Positions 16,826-24,980 of a DNA stretch of 64,000 bases are shown in pieces. The number at the start of each line of letters is the position of its first letter. The stretch's first letter is position 1. The stretch is from NCBI GenBank assembly GCA_020851785.1, contig JADZCC010000013.1, positions 39,370 to 103,369 on the forward strand, read 5' to 3'. This DNA is from Anaerolineales bacterium. GTDB lineage: Bacteria > Chloroflexota > Anaerolineae > Anaerolineales > Villigracilaceae. Below the pieces are notes generated by a model that searched no databases, was not told the DNA's origin, and saw only the letters and a program-made list of their open reading frames with translations. A program made the translations under genes and the position numbers.

Positions 16826-17947
16826 CTAAGTCAGCGCCGCCCGTTTTGCATTATTTGCCCATTGCCGCAACAACTCCGGCGCGCGCGTTTCAAAACTGCC
16901 ATCCGCAATATAGCCGCGAATCGATTCCATCAGCCGAATCAAAGCCCGCAAGTTGTGAATCGAAATCAACGTCCCTGCTAGCAATTCTTTGGCGACGATT
17001 AAATGTCGCAGATAGGCGCGGGTAAACGTCTGGCAGGCGTAACAGTCGCAGGTTTCATCAATTGGCTTTTCATCGCGGGCGAAGGTTGCGTTCATCAAGT
17101 TCAGTCGGCCTTCGGGCGCGAACGCGGAATGATGCCGCGCCAGGCGCGTCGGCAGGACGCAATCAAAAATATCCACGCCGCGCAAAACGCCATTGATCAA
17201 ATCTTCGGGCGTGCCAACGCCCATCAGATAACGCGGCTTGTTCTCAGGCAGGAGCGGAACCACCACATCGAGCGTGTCGTGCATCTCTGGCTTTGTCTCG
17301 CCAACGGATAATCCGCCGATGGCGATGCCGGGCGTGTCCAACCCAGCGATAAATTTGGCGGATTCGGCCCGAAGCGCCGGGTTGACTCCGCCCTGCACGA
17401 TTCCGAACAAGGCCTGGTCTGCTCTGGTTTTTGCTTTGAGCGAACGCTCCGCCCAGGCATGCGTCCGCCGCATGGCCAGCCGGATGTATTCATGGTCGTT
17501 CGGGTCGGAACATTCATCAAAGGCCATGATAATATCCGCGCCGAGGTTTTCTTGAATGGCAATGGATTTCTCAGGCGTGAAGCGATGCGTTGAACCGTCA
17601 ATGTGACTTTTGAAGGTCACGCCGTCGTCGTCAATTTTGCGAGTCTTGGACAATGAAAAGACCTGAAAGCCGCCGGAGTCGGTGAGCATGGGCTTGGGCC
17701 ACTGCATAAAGTTGTGTAACCCGCCCAGGTCGCGGAGCAGTTCGTCGCCGGGGCGCAGATATAGATGATAGGTGTTGCTCAAAACGAGCGAGGCATTAAT
17801 CGCTTTGAGGTGTTCGGGCGTGAGCGTCTTGACGGTGGCTTGAGTCCCAACTGGCGCGAAGACTGGCGTAACGAGGTCGCCATGTGGGGTGGAGAAAATC
17901 CCTGTTCGGGCGCGGTTGTTTTGGGCGGTGATTTTGAATTCAAACAT
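16826..17947 (-). CDS. tgt: tRNA-guanine transglycosylase (queuine tRNA-ribosyltransferase)
   Basis: Exchanges guanine-34 in GUN-anticodon tRNAs for the queuosine precursor preQ1. The 373-residue protein has 'LTDSGGFQVFSLSK' (active-site Asp), 'GGLSVGE', the nucleophile motif 'VDIFDCVLPTRLARH', and the zinc site 'CDCYACQ' with a following Cys/His set. The ATG at 17947 is chosen because it gives the family's normal N-terminus and is preceded by a -10 box seven bases upstream; an upstream start at 18013 would add a non-conserved 22-residue extension. First gene of the tgt-uppP-M20-lipoprotein operon. Confidence 0.95.
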   Translation of the reverse strand: MFEFKITAQNNRARTGIFSTPHGDLVTPVFAPVGTQATVKTLTPEHLKAINASLVLSNTYHLYLRPGDELLRDLGGLHNFMQWPKPMLTDSGGFQVFSLSKTRKIDDDGVTFKSHIDGSTHRFTPEKSIAIQENLGADIIMAFDECSDPNDHEYIRLAMRRTHAWAERSLKAKTRADQALFGIVQGGVNPALRAESAKFIAGLDTPGIAIGGLSVGETKPEMHDTLDVVVPLLPENKPRYLMGVGTPEDLINGVLRGVDIFDCVLPTRLARHHSAFAPEGRLNLMNATFARDEKPIDETCDCYACQTFTRAYLRHLIVAKELLAGTLISIHNLRALIRLMESIRGYIADGSFETRAPELLRQWANNAKRAALT

Positions 17948-17954
17948 GCGGGGG

Positions 17955-17960
17955 ATTATA
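17955..17960 (-). promoter_or_regulatory. -10 box of tgt, probably leaderless
   Basis: On the complement strand TATAAT is followed by seven bases (CCCCCGC) and the tgt ATG. There is no Shine-Dalgarno, so the transcript should begin at the start codon. This supports the shorter tgt reading. Confidence 0.55.
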
Positions 17961-18107
17961 CGATATTCGGAAATTGGGAAGCCGCTTTGAGTTACAGAAA
18001 GACTTTTCGTCACTTGTTTGATCGACGGTTTTCGGCTGGGACAAAAGGAGGACTGCTTTTTTTTATCAAATCTTCTACAATTTGGCCATTACGACAGAGG
18101 AGAAGCC

Positions 18108-18719
18108 ATGAATAAAAATCAACGCTTGATTACGGTAATAATCATTGCCGCCATTGCGCTCGCCTGCAACCTGCCTGGCGGAGCGCCGCCTACCGGAACA
18201 GAAATCCCCATCTCGCCGTCCGCGCTTGTCGTCACGGATACCAGCGTCCCACCCACAGAGACTCCCCCGGCGCCCGCTACCGTTTGTAGCGCCACACTCG
18301 TCACCAATACCGATTCAAACGTTCGAAGCGGGCCCGGGCAAGTCTACAACGTAATCGGCTTTTTAACGCAGGGCTCAACAGCCGTAGTAGATGGTAAAAG
18401 CACAGACGGCGGCTGGTGGTACATTCAATTTGCGGCCGGAACCAACGGTCACGGCTGGATCGCAGGCAGTATCACCACGGCCAACTGCGTCCCCAGCACA
18501 ATTCCAATCGTCGCCGCGCCACCCACGCCAGTTTTGCCTACCGCAACCCTTACCACTACTCCGGCCCCTGCTTCGCCAACCAGCACAAATAGCGGCGGCA
18601 TCATCTTCCCGCCTATTATCACCTTCCCGCCTGGTTTTTTCAATACAAAGACCCCTACGCCAACGCTCCCCATTTTTATTCCAATTACTTTTTTCCCACC
18701 CATATTCATTACGCCTTAA
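18108..18719 (+). CDS. SH3-domain lipoprotein with Pro/Thr-rich tail
   Basis: 203-residue lipoprotein. The ATG at 18108 follows an AGAGGAG site and begins a signal with lipobox 'IALAC' (C20). After a Pro/Thr/Ser linker comes a bacterial SH3 (SH3_3) domain, about residues 60-130, with the typical 'NVRSGPGQVYNVIGFLTQGS' start and 'GGWWYIQFA...GHGWIAG'. The C-terminal third is low complexity (Pro, Thr, Phe, Ile). Such proteins bind cell-wall or surface partners. It is divergent from tgt, with a TACAAT at 18076-18081, and ends just before a strong hairpin. The binding partner is unknown. Confidence 0.85.
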   Translation: MNKNQRLITVIIIAAIALACNLPGGAPPTGTEIPISPSALVVTDTSVPPTETPPAPATVCSATLVTNTDSNVRSGPGQVYNVIGFLTQGSTAVVDGKSTDGGWWYIQFAAGTNGHGWIAGSITTANCVPSTIPIVAAPPTPVLPTATLTTTPAPASPTSTNSGGIIFPPIITFPPGFFNTKTPTPTLPIFIPITFFPPIFITP

Positions 18720-18731
18720 CAAGTTTGCTCC

Positions 18732-18770
18732 AACATAACGCCCAGCCATTGTGGCTGGGCGTTATGTTTA
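18732..18770 (+). terminator. Strong intrinsic hairpin after SH3 lipoprotein gene
   Basis: A perfect 17-base inverted repeat (18732-18748 with 18752-18768) encloses a three-base loop. The core is GCCCAGCCA and the outer part is A/T rich. It separates the SH3 gene from the promoter of the C69 peptidase. Confidence 0.85.
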
Positions 18771-18779
18771 TGCTATACT
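18771..18779 (+). promoter_or_regulatory. Extended -10 promoter of the C69 peptidase gene
   Basis: TGCTATACT fits an extended -10 (TG-N-TATACT). It lies directly after the terminator hairpin and 28 bases before the ATG at 18808, which also has a GAGG ribosome-binding site. Confidence 0.55.
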
Positions 18780-18807
18780 TAAAAAACGTCTTCTAAAGAG
18801 GAAGCTT

Positions 18808-20127
18808 ATGTGCGATACCCTCATCGCCACCCAACTCGCCACCACCAACGGAATTGCCATCTTTGGCAAAAACTCAGACCGACCGCCAAACGAGAGTCAA
18901 AATCTGGTTTATCTTCCCGCGCAAACACACCCGGCAGGCAGTCCGCTTAAATGCACATACATTGAAATTCCGCAAGTCCAACGAACCAACGCGATTTTCC
19001 TCTCTCAACCGTATTGGATGTGGGGCGCAGAAATGGGGATTAACGAACACGGGCTGGTCATCGGCAACGAAGCGATTTATTCCAAAATCCCCGCCAACAA
19101 AGAGCCCGCCCTGCTCGGCATGGACTTACTGCGCCTTGGACTGGAACGCGCCGCCACGCCACGCGAAGCGATTCAGGTCATCACCGAATTATTGGAAGCG
19201 TTTGGGCAAGGCGGCAACTGCTTCGCGCCTGGCGAGACGATGTACTATCACAACAGCTTTCTACTGGCCAACGCAGAAGAAGCCTGGGCCCTCGAAACCG
19301 TGGACAAACACTGGGCCGCGCGCAAAATCAACGACATCTACACCATCTCCAATTGCCTCACCATCGCCGACCAATACGACCTCTCCTCCGCCAACCTTGT
19401 GGATCTGGCGATTCAAAAAGGCGTCAGCAAATCCAAAACTCAATTTCAATTCGCCAACGATTTCTCTGATTTCCTCTACACCACTTTTTCGCAAAGCCGC
19501 CAGCGTCGCGCCGCCACACTCAACGTATTAGACGCCCAAAAAGGCAAGATTGCCATTGAAACCATGATCGGCGCCCTACGCCACCATAATGGCGAAAATC
19601 ACGATCCTCAAAACAGCCTCACCGAATTCAACGTTTGTTCGCACGCGGGATTTGGTCCCATCCGCGCCTCACAAAGCACGGCCTCGCTGGTCGCTTATTT
19701 GGATCCAAACCGCCCGCTGATTTTCGCCACCGGAACCTCCGCGCCCTGCACCGGCATTTTCAAACCATTTTGGCTGGACGCCGCTTCCGGGCTTAACCTC
19801 GGGCCTGCTTCCACCGCCCAAGCAGATTCCTCCCTCTACTGGACTCACGAAAAGCTCCATCGCGCCACACTATTAAATTACCCCGAACGCCTTAAAGCCT
19901 ACGCCACAGACCGCGACGCACTGGAAAAGCAATTTACCGAGGGCGCCCTGGCTTTGCATAGCGCCTCCGCTGAAGAACGGCGGGAATACTCCAACCGCTG
20001 TCTCGCCGAAGCCTCCAAAGCCGAAGCCGAATGGCTCAAGCGCGTCGAAAAAATCCCCGTAAAAACAAACCTCCTGTATGCCGCCGCTTGGAAGCGCTGG
20101 AACCGGCGAGCCAAATTGACAATCTAA
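18808..20127 (+). CDS. C69 family dipeptidase / secernin-like Ntn hydrolase
   Basis: 439 residues starting 'MCDTLIATQ'. In C69/secernin proteins the N-terminal Cys (C2 here) becomes the nucleophile after Met removal, which fixes the start at 18808 behind an AGAGGAAG site; a longer reading from 18751 would bury this residue. Further family features are 'FGKNSDRPPNE', 'WGAEMGINEHGLVIGNEA', and 'TISNCLTI' mid-protein. The 'HNGENHDPQNSL' and 'VCSHAGFGPIRASQSTASLV' segments match secernins. It probably hydrolyses dipeptides or peptides in the cytoplasm. The following gene starts five bases after the stop. Confidence 0.9.
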   Translation: MCDTLIATQLATTNGIAIFGKNSDRPPNESQNLVYLPAQTHPAGSPLKCTYIEIPQVQRTNAIFLSQPYWMWGAEMGINEHGLVIGNEAIYSKIPANKEPALLGMDLLRLGLERAATPREAIQVITELLEAFGQGGNCFAPGETMYYHNSFLLANAEEAWALETVDKHWAARKINDIYTISNCLTIADQYDLSSANLVDLAIQKGVSKSKTQFQFANDFSDFLYTTFSQSRQRRAATLNVLDAQKGKIAIETMIGALRHHNGENHDPQNSLTEFNVCSHAGFGPIRASQSTASLVAYLDPNRPLIFATGTSAPCTGIFKPFWLDAASGLNLGPASTAQADSSLYWTHEKLHRATLLNYPERLKAYATDRDALEKQFTEGALALHSASAEERREYSNRCLAEASKAEAEWLKRVEKIPVKTNLLYAAAWKRWNRRAKLTI

Positions 20128-20132
20128 TCAAT

Positions 20133-21707
20133 ATGCTGAAAACAAAACGCTCGATTGCTTCGCCTGAAGCAATCGCCATCTTTATAGCCACAATCAATCT
20201 CATCGTTTTCTGCCTTATTCTCGTAAATTCCCCGGAAGAACTAATCGCACAATATATCCCGGATGATGGTTATTACTACTTAACCCTTGCCAGAAATTTC
20301 GCAACCTTGCACTTTTGGACTTTCGACTCAGGCGCCAGCGTAACCTCCGGATTTCACATCTTATTTGCTTATTTATTAACGCTGTTATTTTCAATCTTCC
20401 AGCCGGATTCGTATCAATTCATCATCGCCAGCGTCATTCTAAATTTATTTTTTACATCCGCCGCGATCGTAACTTTATGGCGTTGGAGCGCTAAAAACAA
20501 CAGAGAACTTTTTATTCTCTTTATTGCGCTGATTGTCAGCGGGAAGAACTTTGTCTACAATACAGCGTCCATCACCGAGTGGCCCATGACCATCTTGATC
20601 GCCGGAGCTTACTACGGGTATTTCTTTGGCAATTACGGCAAATCTATTGACTGGAAGCAAATTCTCATTTTCTGCGCGCTTGGGCTACTGGGAAGTTTAT
20701 CCAGAACGGACTTCGGATTACTGCCTTTTTCCATCTTTATTTCTACAATCATTTTTTTCAAAGCCGTTTCAAAATCACAATTTCTATTTGCGCTGAGCGG
20801 ACTACTTGGCGCGCTTAGCGGAGTGGCGTTTTCATTTTTACATAACTTCATATTTACCGGAGAATTCATCCAGTCCAGCGCGCAAGTTAAAGCCTACTGG
20901 GCAGGCTTGGCCAAGCCGATTTATTATGCAGTTCCCATATTAATTGGCGAAATACTTAACAACGCCGGACTTGCAACGCTTGGAATACTTTTATTGCTGG
21001 CGCTCATCTTAAAATTCAACAAACGACCTATCCTCCAGCAGGCGCCTAACTCAAAAAAGGATGGAGACGCGCCCTATGTTGAAAAAAGGACAACCTGGCT
21101 ACTCCTCGCTTCAGCTTTAATTTGTATTTCAGGCTATACGCTTTTTTATGCAAACAACGCCGATGTTCAACCCTGGTACACGGCCAATCTACTTATTCCC
21201 AGCCTGAGCCTTCTTTTCTTGATCTCTGATTATTTAACAAATGCCATTTATGATCAGTATAAAAAAATTATTCAAATTATCTTTTTCGCGGCTTTATTTT
21301 TAAATCTCGGCAGTTTATATCCTCTAAGTTTCAGCAAATCCCCCTGGGCGCATCAAAAATTCATGTTTTTAGCTGGAAAGTATCTTGCGCAACACAAAAC
21401 CAACTGCAAAGTTGGATCCTGGAACGCCGGGATTATTGGATATTACGAGGGCGGACGCGTGATCAACCTGGACGGGCTGGTTAATAACGCTGTTTATCCA
21501 TACATTATCAGCAACAATCTGCCAAAATACATCTCAGAAAAAAACATTTGCTACATCGTGGATTTCGAATATTTGCTCACAGATCCACAATTAAGAATCA
21601 GGGGAGGATATAATAATCCTGCTTTTATTTCAACCCTCATCCCCGAACTATCCTTCGATGAAGATAAATCCATTCAGAGCTACCTCACCCTCTATCACAT
21701 CCGCTAA
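20133..21707 (+). CDS. GT-C-type membrane glycosyltransferase-like protein
   Basis: 524-residue polytopic protein with about ten hydrophobic segments. Just after the first helix is 'IPDDGYYYLTLARNFA', an acidic motif in the first extracytoplasmic loop like those of GT39/GT83-type (dolichyl/undecaprenyl-phosphate-sugar) transferases. The C-terminus is a soluble extracytoplasmic domain. No closer family is recognised. The ATG at 20133 begins shortly after the preceding stop; a longer reading would overlap the C69 gene. It may decorate surface glycans or proteins, but the sugar donor and acceptor are unknown. Confidence 0.65.
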   Translation: MLKTKRSIASPEAIAIFIATINLIVFCLILVNSPEELIAQYIPDDGYYYLTLARNFATLHFWTFDSGASVTSGFHILFAYLLTLLFSIFQPDSYQFIIASVILNLFFTSAAIVTLWRWSAKNNRELFILFIALIVSGKNFVYNTASITEWPMTILIAGAYYGYFFGNYGKSIDWKQILIFCALGLLGSLSRTDFGLLPFSIFISTIIFFKAVSKSQFLFALSGLLGALSGVAFSFLHNFIFTGEFIQSSAQVKAYWAGLAKPIYYAVPILIGEILNNAGLATLGILLLLALILKFNKRPILQQAPNSKKDGDAPYVEKRTTWLLLASALICISGYTLFYANNADVQPWYTANLLIPSLSLLFLISDYLTNAIYDQYKKIIQIIFFAALFLNLGSLYPLSFSKSPWAHQKFMFLAGKYLAQHKTNCKVGSWNAGIIGYYEGGRVINLDGLVNNAVYPYIISNNLPKYISEKNICYIVDFEYLLTDPQLRIRGGYNNPAFISTLIPELSFDEDKSIQSYLTLYHIR

Positions 21708-21716
21708 AGAGAATTT

Positions 21717-22457
21717 ATGATCATAGCCTATCACCGCCCAAAAACCCTGGAAGAAACGCTAACCCTCCTATCTCAACCCAACACCATGCCACTGGGTGGC
21801 GGTACGCGCCTCTCTAAATCCACAGAGCCTGTTTCCGTTGTGGATTTACAACTCCTCAAACTGGATACAATTACGCCCAAAGGTAACGACTTGGAATTAG
21901 GCGCGACTTGCACACTCCAAAAAATATTTCAATTTGAACCTTGCCCCAAAGCCTTAAAAAGCGCCATCCAACTTGAAGCGCCGCTCAACCTGCGAAACTC
22001 CGCAACTGTTGCCGGAACAATTGTCGCCAGCGATGGGCGTTCCACCGTCACAGTCATGCTTTTGGCGATGGATGCAAAAATCAGTTTTTATAATTCAAAA
22101 TCTGAATTGCAAATCATCGGCATCAGCGAGTACCTCCTCACATATCCAGCCGGACTGATCGTCTCCATTACCATTCCAAACAACGTCAAAACCGCATTTG
22201 AAGCGCTCTCAAAAACCCCAGCAGACACGCCAATCCTCTGCGCGGCCCTCACCCAATGGAATTCTGGCAGAGCGCGGCTGGCGCTGGGAGGCTACGGAAA
22301 AAAACCTACGCTGGCAATGGATGGAACAGAAGCGGAAGGCGCGGAAGAAGCGGCGCAAAACGCCTACCACGAAGCGCAGGATGAATGGGCATCGGCTGAA
22401 TATCGCGCCGAGATGGCAGCGCTCCTCTCAAAAAGGTGTCGCGACTCTCTAGTTTAG
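21717..22457 (+). CDS. FAD-binding subunit of a molybdenum hydroxylase
   Basis: 246-residue protein of the CoxM/XdhB (FAD_binding_5) family, which passes electrons from the FeS clusters to acceptor through FAD. FAD motifs are 'MPLGGGTRLS' near residue 25 and 'PLNLRNSATVAGTIVASDG' near 90. The length is below the usual 280-290 and the C-terminal domain is short and Ala/Glu rich. The expected FeS and molybdopterin partners are not adjacent but occur as a fused protein at 28481-31510, with XdhC at 35056-35847. It ends seven bases from the convergent acetyltransferase gene. Confidence 0.87.
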   Translation: MIIAYHRPKTLEETLTLLSQPNTMPLGGGTRLSKSTEPVSVVDLQLLKLDTITPKGNDLELGATCTLQKIFQFEPCPKALKSAIQLEAPLNLRNSATVAGTIVASDGRSTVTVMLLAMDAKISFYNSKSELQIIGISEYLLTYPAGLIVSITIPNNVKTAFEALSKTPADTPILCAALTQWNSGRARLALGGYGKKPTLAMDGTEAEGAEEAAQNAYHEAQDEWASAEYRAEMAALLSKRCRDSLV

Positions 22458-22464
22458 CTTTTTT

Positions 22465-23598
22465 TCAACGTCCTCTCAACTTGTTCAAATATTTTTTTCC
22501 CACCGTCGCCAATTTAACCCAAGGCAAAGCCGCCCTTCCGGCGGGCGTAATCGCATACACGCCGGAGCGCATCGAACGACGGTGCGGCCAAAGGCTATTC
22601 ATATATTCCGCCGTATCCGCCGCGCCGCTGTCAATTGCAGTTAACGGATCCGGCAGAGCCAGCCCGCCCTCCAGCCAGCGAAGTTCATTCAAAACCCCGG
22701 GCGAGCCTTGAGCATATTTGGGATTCCAGCCAATCTTAAAGCTAAACGCTTCGTTACCAGAAGTCAACGTGAGACCAGATGCAATCGCTTCGTCATTCAA
22801 GACAAGTTCGGCAAACAACGCCTTATTTTTTTTGCTAAACCCCGTAACCACTTCGCGATAAAAAGTTACATCACGCGGATTGGATTTCAGCGAAGTCTCC
22901 TGCTCGCCCTTCCAACCCATATGCTCCAATTCCAAGAAACGCTCCATGACTTCAGCCGTCAGGGTATCTCCATAATATAGCTTGCGCTTAATCGCGCCGA
23001 GTTCCTCCAGATACTTCATCCTGCGCCGAATGGTTTTACGCGTATTTCGACTGTGCAACTTCTCGTTTCCATCAGCGGGTAATTCGCCAAAACGAATAGC
23101 CGCGCGCTCCCACTCTCGAAAAGCCTGCCATTTCAAGCCGCGCGCTTCAGCTGTCTTTTGCTCAATGCCGGTCAAAGTTCCGCTGGCGGCGCGGTCTTGA
23201 CTAACCAGCGTATGCCATCCTCCACTCGGCTTGGAAAGGTAATCAAAAATCACTCCCATGACTTCCGCCGCATACTCGCGATCCACTAAATATCCAGATA
23301 AAAATGAATATTTGGTAAAGCACAAATTAAGATGCGGAAGCGGAAAGCGCTTGTTTGGGCCAGACGGGCACAGGCCCACAACGCCCACCAGTTGAGCGGA
23401 CCCAGCCATGGCACGCTCTACAAATAACCCAAAAGGTTTCGTTCCAGTCAATAAATATTTAATGGACGGGATAACAAAATGCGGCGAAAGGAAGGCGTTC
23501 GGTTCCAATGCCCGCTCTTCCAAGTCCTCCCAAGCCGCAATTAGCTTTTCGTCAAAATCCGGGAGCGTTAATCTACGGAGTTTGTATTCAGGCTTCAT
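22465..23598 (-). CDS. GNAT/FemAB-like acyltransferase, tandem copy 1
   Basis: 377 residues related to the Acetyltransf_6 (CelD/BcsL)/FemAB-like superfamily, which includes peptidoglycan-bridge and exopolysaccharide-linked acyltransferases. Visible features are an N-terminal 'WEDLEERALEPNAFLSPHFV' segment, typical of the family ('...NPFLSPxW'), a basic 'NTRKTIRRRMKYLEELG' helix, 'FLELEHMGWKGE' and a C-terminal 'FKIGWNPKYAQGSPGVL'. It is nearly a full-length copy of the next gene, most residues being identical by eye. The ATG follows a GGAG site. The acceptor is unknown. Confidence 0.75.
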   Translation of the reverse strand: MKPEYKLRRLTLPDFDEKLIAAWEDLEERALEPNAFLSPHFVIPSIKYLLTGTKPFGLFVERAMAGSAQLVGVVGLCPSGPNKRFPLPHLNLCFTKYSFLSGYLVDREYAAEVMGVIFDYLSKPSGGWHTLVSQDRAASGTLTGIEQKTAEARGLKWQAFREWERAAIRFGELPADGNEKLHSRNTRKTIRRRMKYLEELGAIKRKLYYGDTLTAEVMERFLELEHMGWKGEQETSLKSNPRDVTFYREVVTGFSKKNKALFAELVLNDEAIASGLTLTSGNEAFSFKIGWNPKYAQGSPGVLNELRWLEGGLALPDPLTAIDSGAADTAEYMNSLWPHRRSMRSGVYAITPAGRAALPWVKLATVGKKYLNKLRGR

Positions 23599-23682
23599 CT
23601 TATCTCCAATTAAACAGTGATAAATCTTCTAGTGGATACTTCGCGGGCGCTTGAATTTATTTACAGACAAATTCCAAGTCCT

Positions 23683-24813
23683 TTAAAAGAAACTATTCAA
23701 ATATCCTTTGAACCTGGTCGCCAGCCGAACCAGCGGCAAGGCCGCTTTACCAGCGGACGTAATCGCATACACGCCAGAGCGCATGGCGCGCCGATGTGGC
23801 CAAACCCGATTCATGTATTCGGCAGTTTCTGCGGCGCCACTATCCATCGCATCCAGCGGCCGTGGCAGGCTTAATTCATCGTCCAGCCAGCGGAGTTCGT
23901 TCAAAACCCCAGGAGAGCCTTGCGCGTAACTTGGATTCCAACCGATCTTAAAACCAATGGCCTCACAACCAGAGGTCAAAGTCACGCTGGAAGCAATTGC
24001 CTCTCCATTTAAAGAAAGCTCGGCAAACAAGGCTCGTTCTTTTTGATTAAACCCCGCGACCATCTCGCGATAAAAGGCGACGTCTTTCACATTGGATTTG
24101 AGAGACGTGCCTTGCTCCCCTTTCCAGCCCATATTCTCCAATTCGAGAAAGCGCTCCACAACTTCAGTCGTTACGGAAGCGCCATAACACAAATTCCGCC
24201 CCACCGCACCCAGTTTTTCCAGGTAATTCATTCCATATCGAATATTCTTTCGCATGCTCTTACTGTGCAAATGCTTTTGGCCTTCGTTGGCGGTCAACTC
24301 ATCAAAACGAAGAGCCGCGCGCTCCCATTCTCGAAAAGCCAGCCAGCGCCAACCAAACGCCGCGGCCTTTTTTTGCTCAATTTCAGACAAGGCTCCACTT
24401 GCGGCGCGCTCCCGAATAACCAGCGCGTGCCATCTTCCATTCGGCTTGGAAAGGTAATCAAAAATCACTTCCATAACCTCAAGCGCATATTCGCGGTCCA
24501 CCAAATATCCAGATAAAAATGAATGTTTAGTGAAACACAAATTGAGATGCGGAAGCGGAAAATGTTTACTCGGGCCCGCTGGAGCCAGCGCCACAAACGC
24601 CACCAATTGAGCCGACCCGGCCGCAACTCGCTCTACAAATAATCCAAAAGGTTTTGTTCCAGCCAACAAATGCTTCATGGCCGGAATGACAAAATGCGGC
24701 GAAAGGAAGGCGTTCGGCTCCAGCGCGCGTTCTTCCAAGTCCTCCCAAGCCGCAATCAACTTTTGATCAAAATCTGAAAGCGTCAATCTACGAAGTTTAT
24801 ATTCAGGCTTCAA
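23683..24813 (-). CDS. GNAT/FemAB-like acyltransferase, tandem copy 2 (TTG start)
   Basis: 376 residues, same architecture as the downstream copy ('WEDLEERALEPNAFLSPHFV', 'RKNIRYGMNYLEKLGAV', 'FKIGWNPSYAQGSPGVLNE'). The start is taken as TTG at 24813: GGAGG lies five bases before it and it aligns exactly with the Met of the paralogue, whereas the ATG at 24837 lies upstream of this ribosome-binding site. The pair, 84 bases apart, is on the strand opposite to the flanking molybdenum-hydroxylase genes and looks like an inserted and then duplicated gene. Confidence 0.75.
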   Translation of the reverse strand: MKPEYKLRRLTLSDFDQKLIAAWEDLEERALEPNAFLSPHFVIPAMKHLLAGTKPFGLFVERVAAGSAQLVAFVALAPAGPSKHFPLPHLNLCFTKHSFLSGYLVDREYALEVMEVIFDYLSKPNGRWHALVIRERAASGALSEIEQKKAAAFGWRWLAFREWERAALRFDELTANEGQKHLHSKSMRKNIRYGMNYLEKLGAVGRNLCYGASVTTEVVERFLELENMGWKGEQGTSLKSNVKDVAFYREMVAGFNQKERALFAELSLNGEAIASSVTLTSGCEAIGFKIGWNPSYAQGSPGVLNELRWLDDELSLPRPLDAMDSGAAETAEYMNRVWPHRRAMRSGVYAITSAGKAALPLVRLATRFKGYLNSFF

Positions 24814-24980
24814 ACTACCTCCAAAGGAGCGCGACAAGTGAACGGGCAGGATTTTATCAGAATCTAAACCGGGTTCTGGCAGTTCAATTCCAGTTCATCA
24901 GCATTCCCAGAACGGGGTAAACTTAAGCAAATCAACACAGCCGCCGCGCCGCGCGCGGATCGCAACCCATCAGGAGAACC

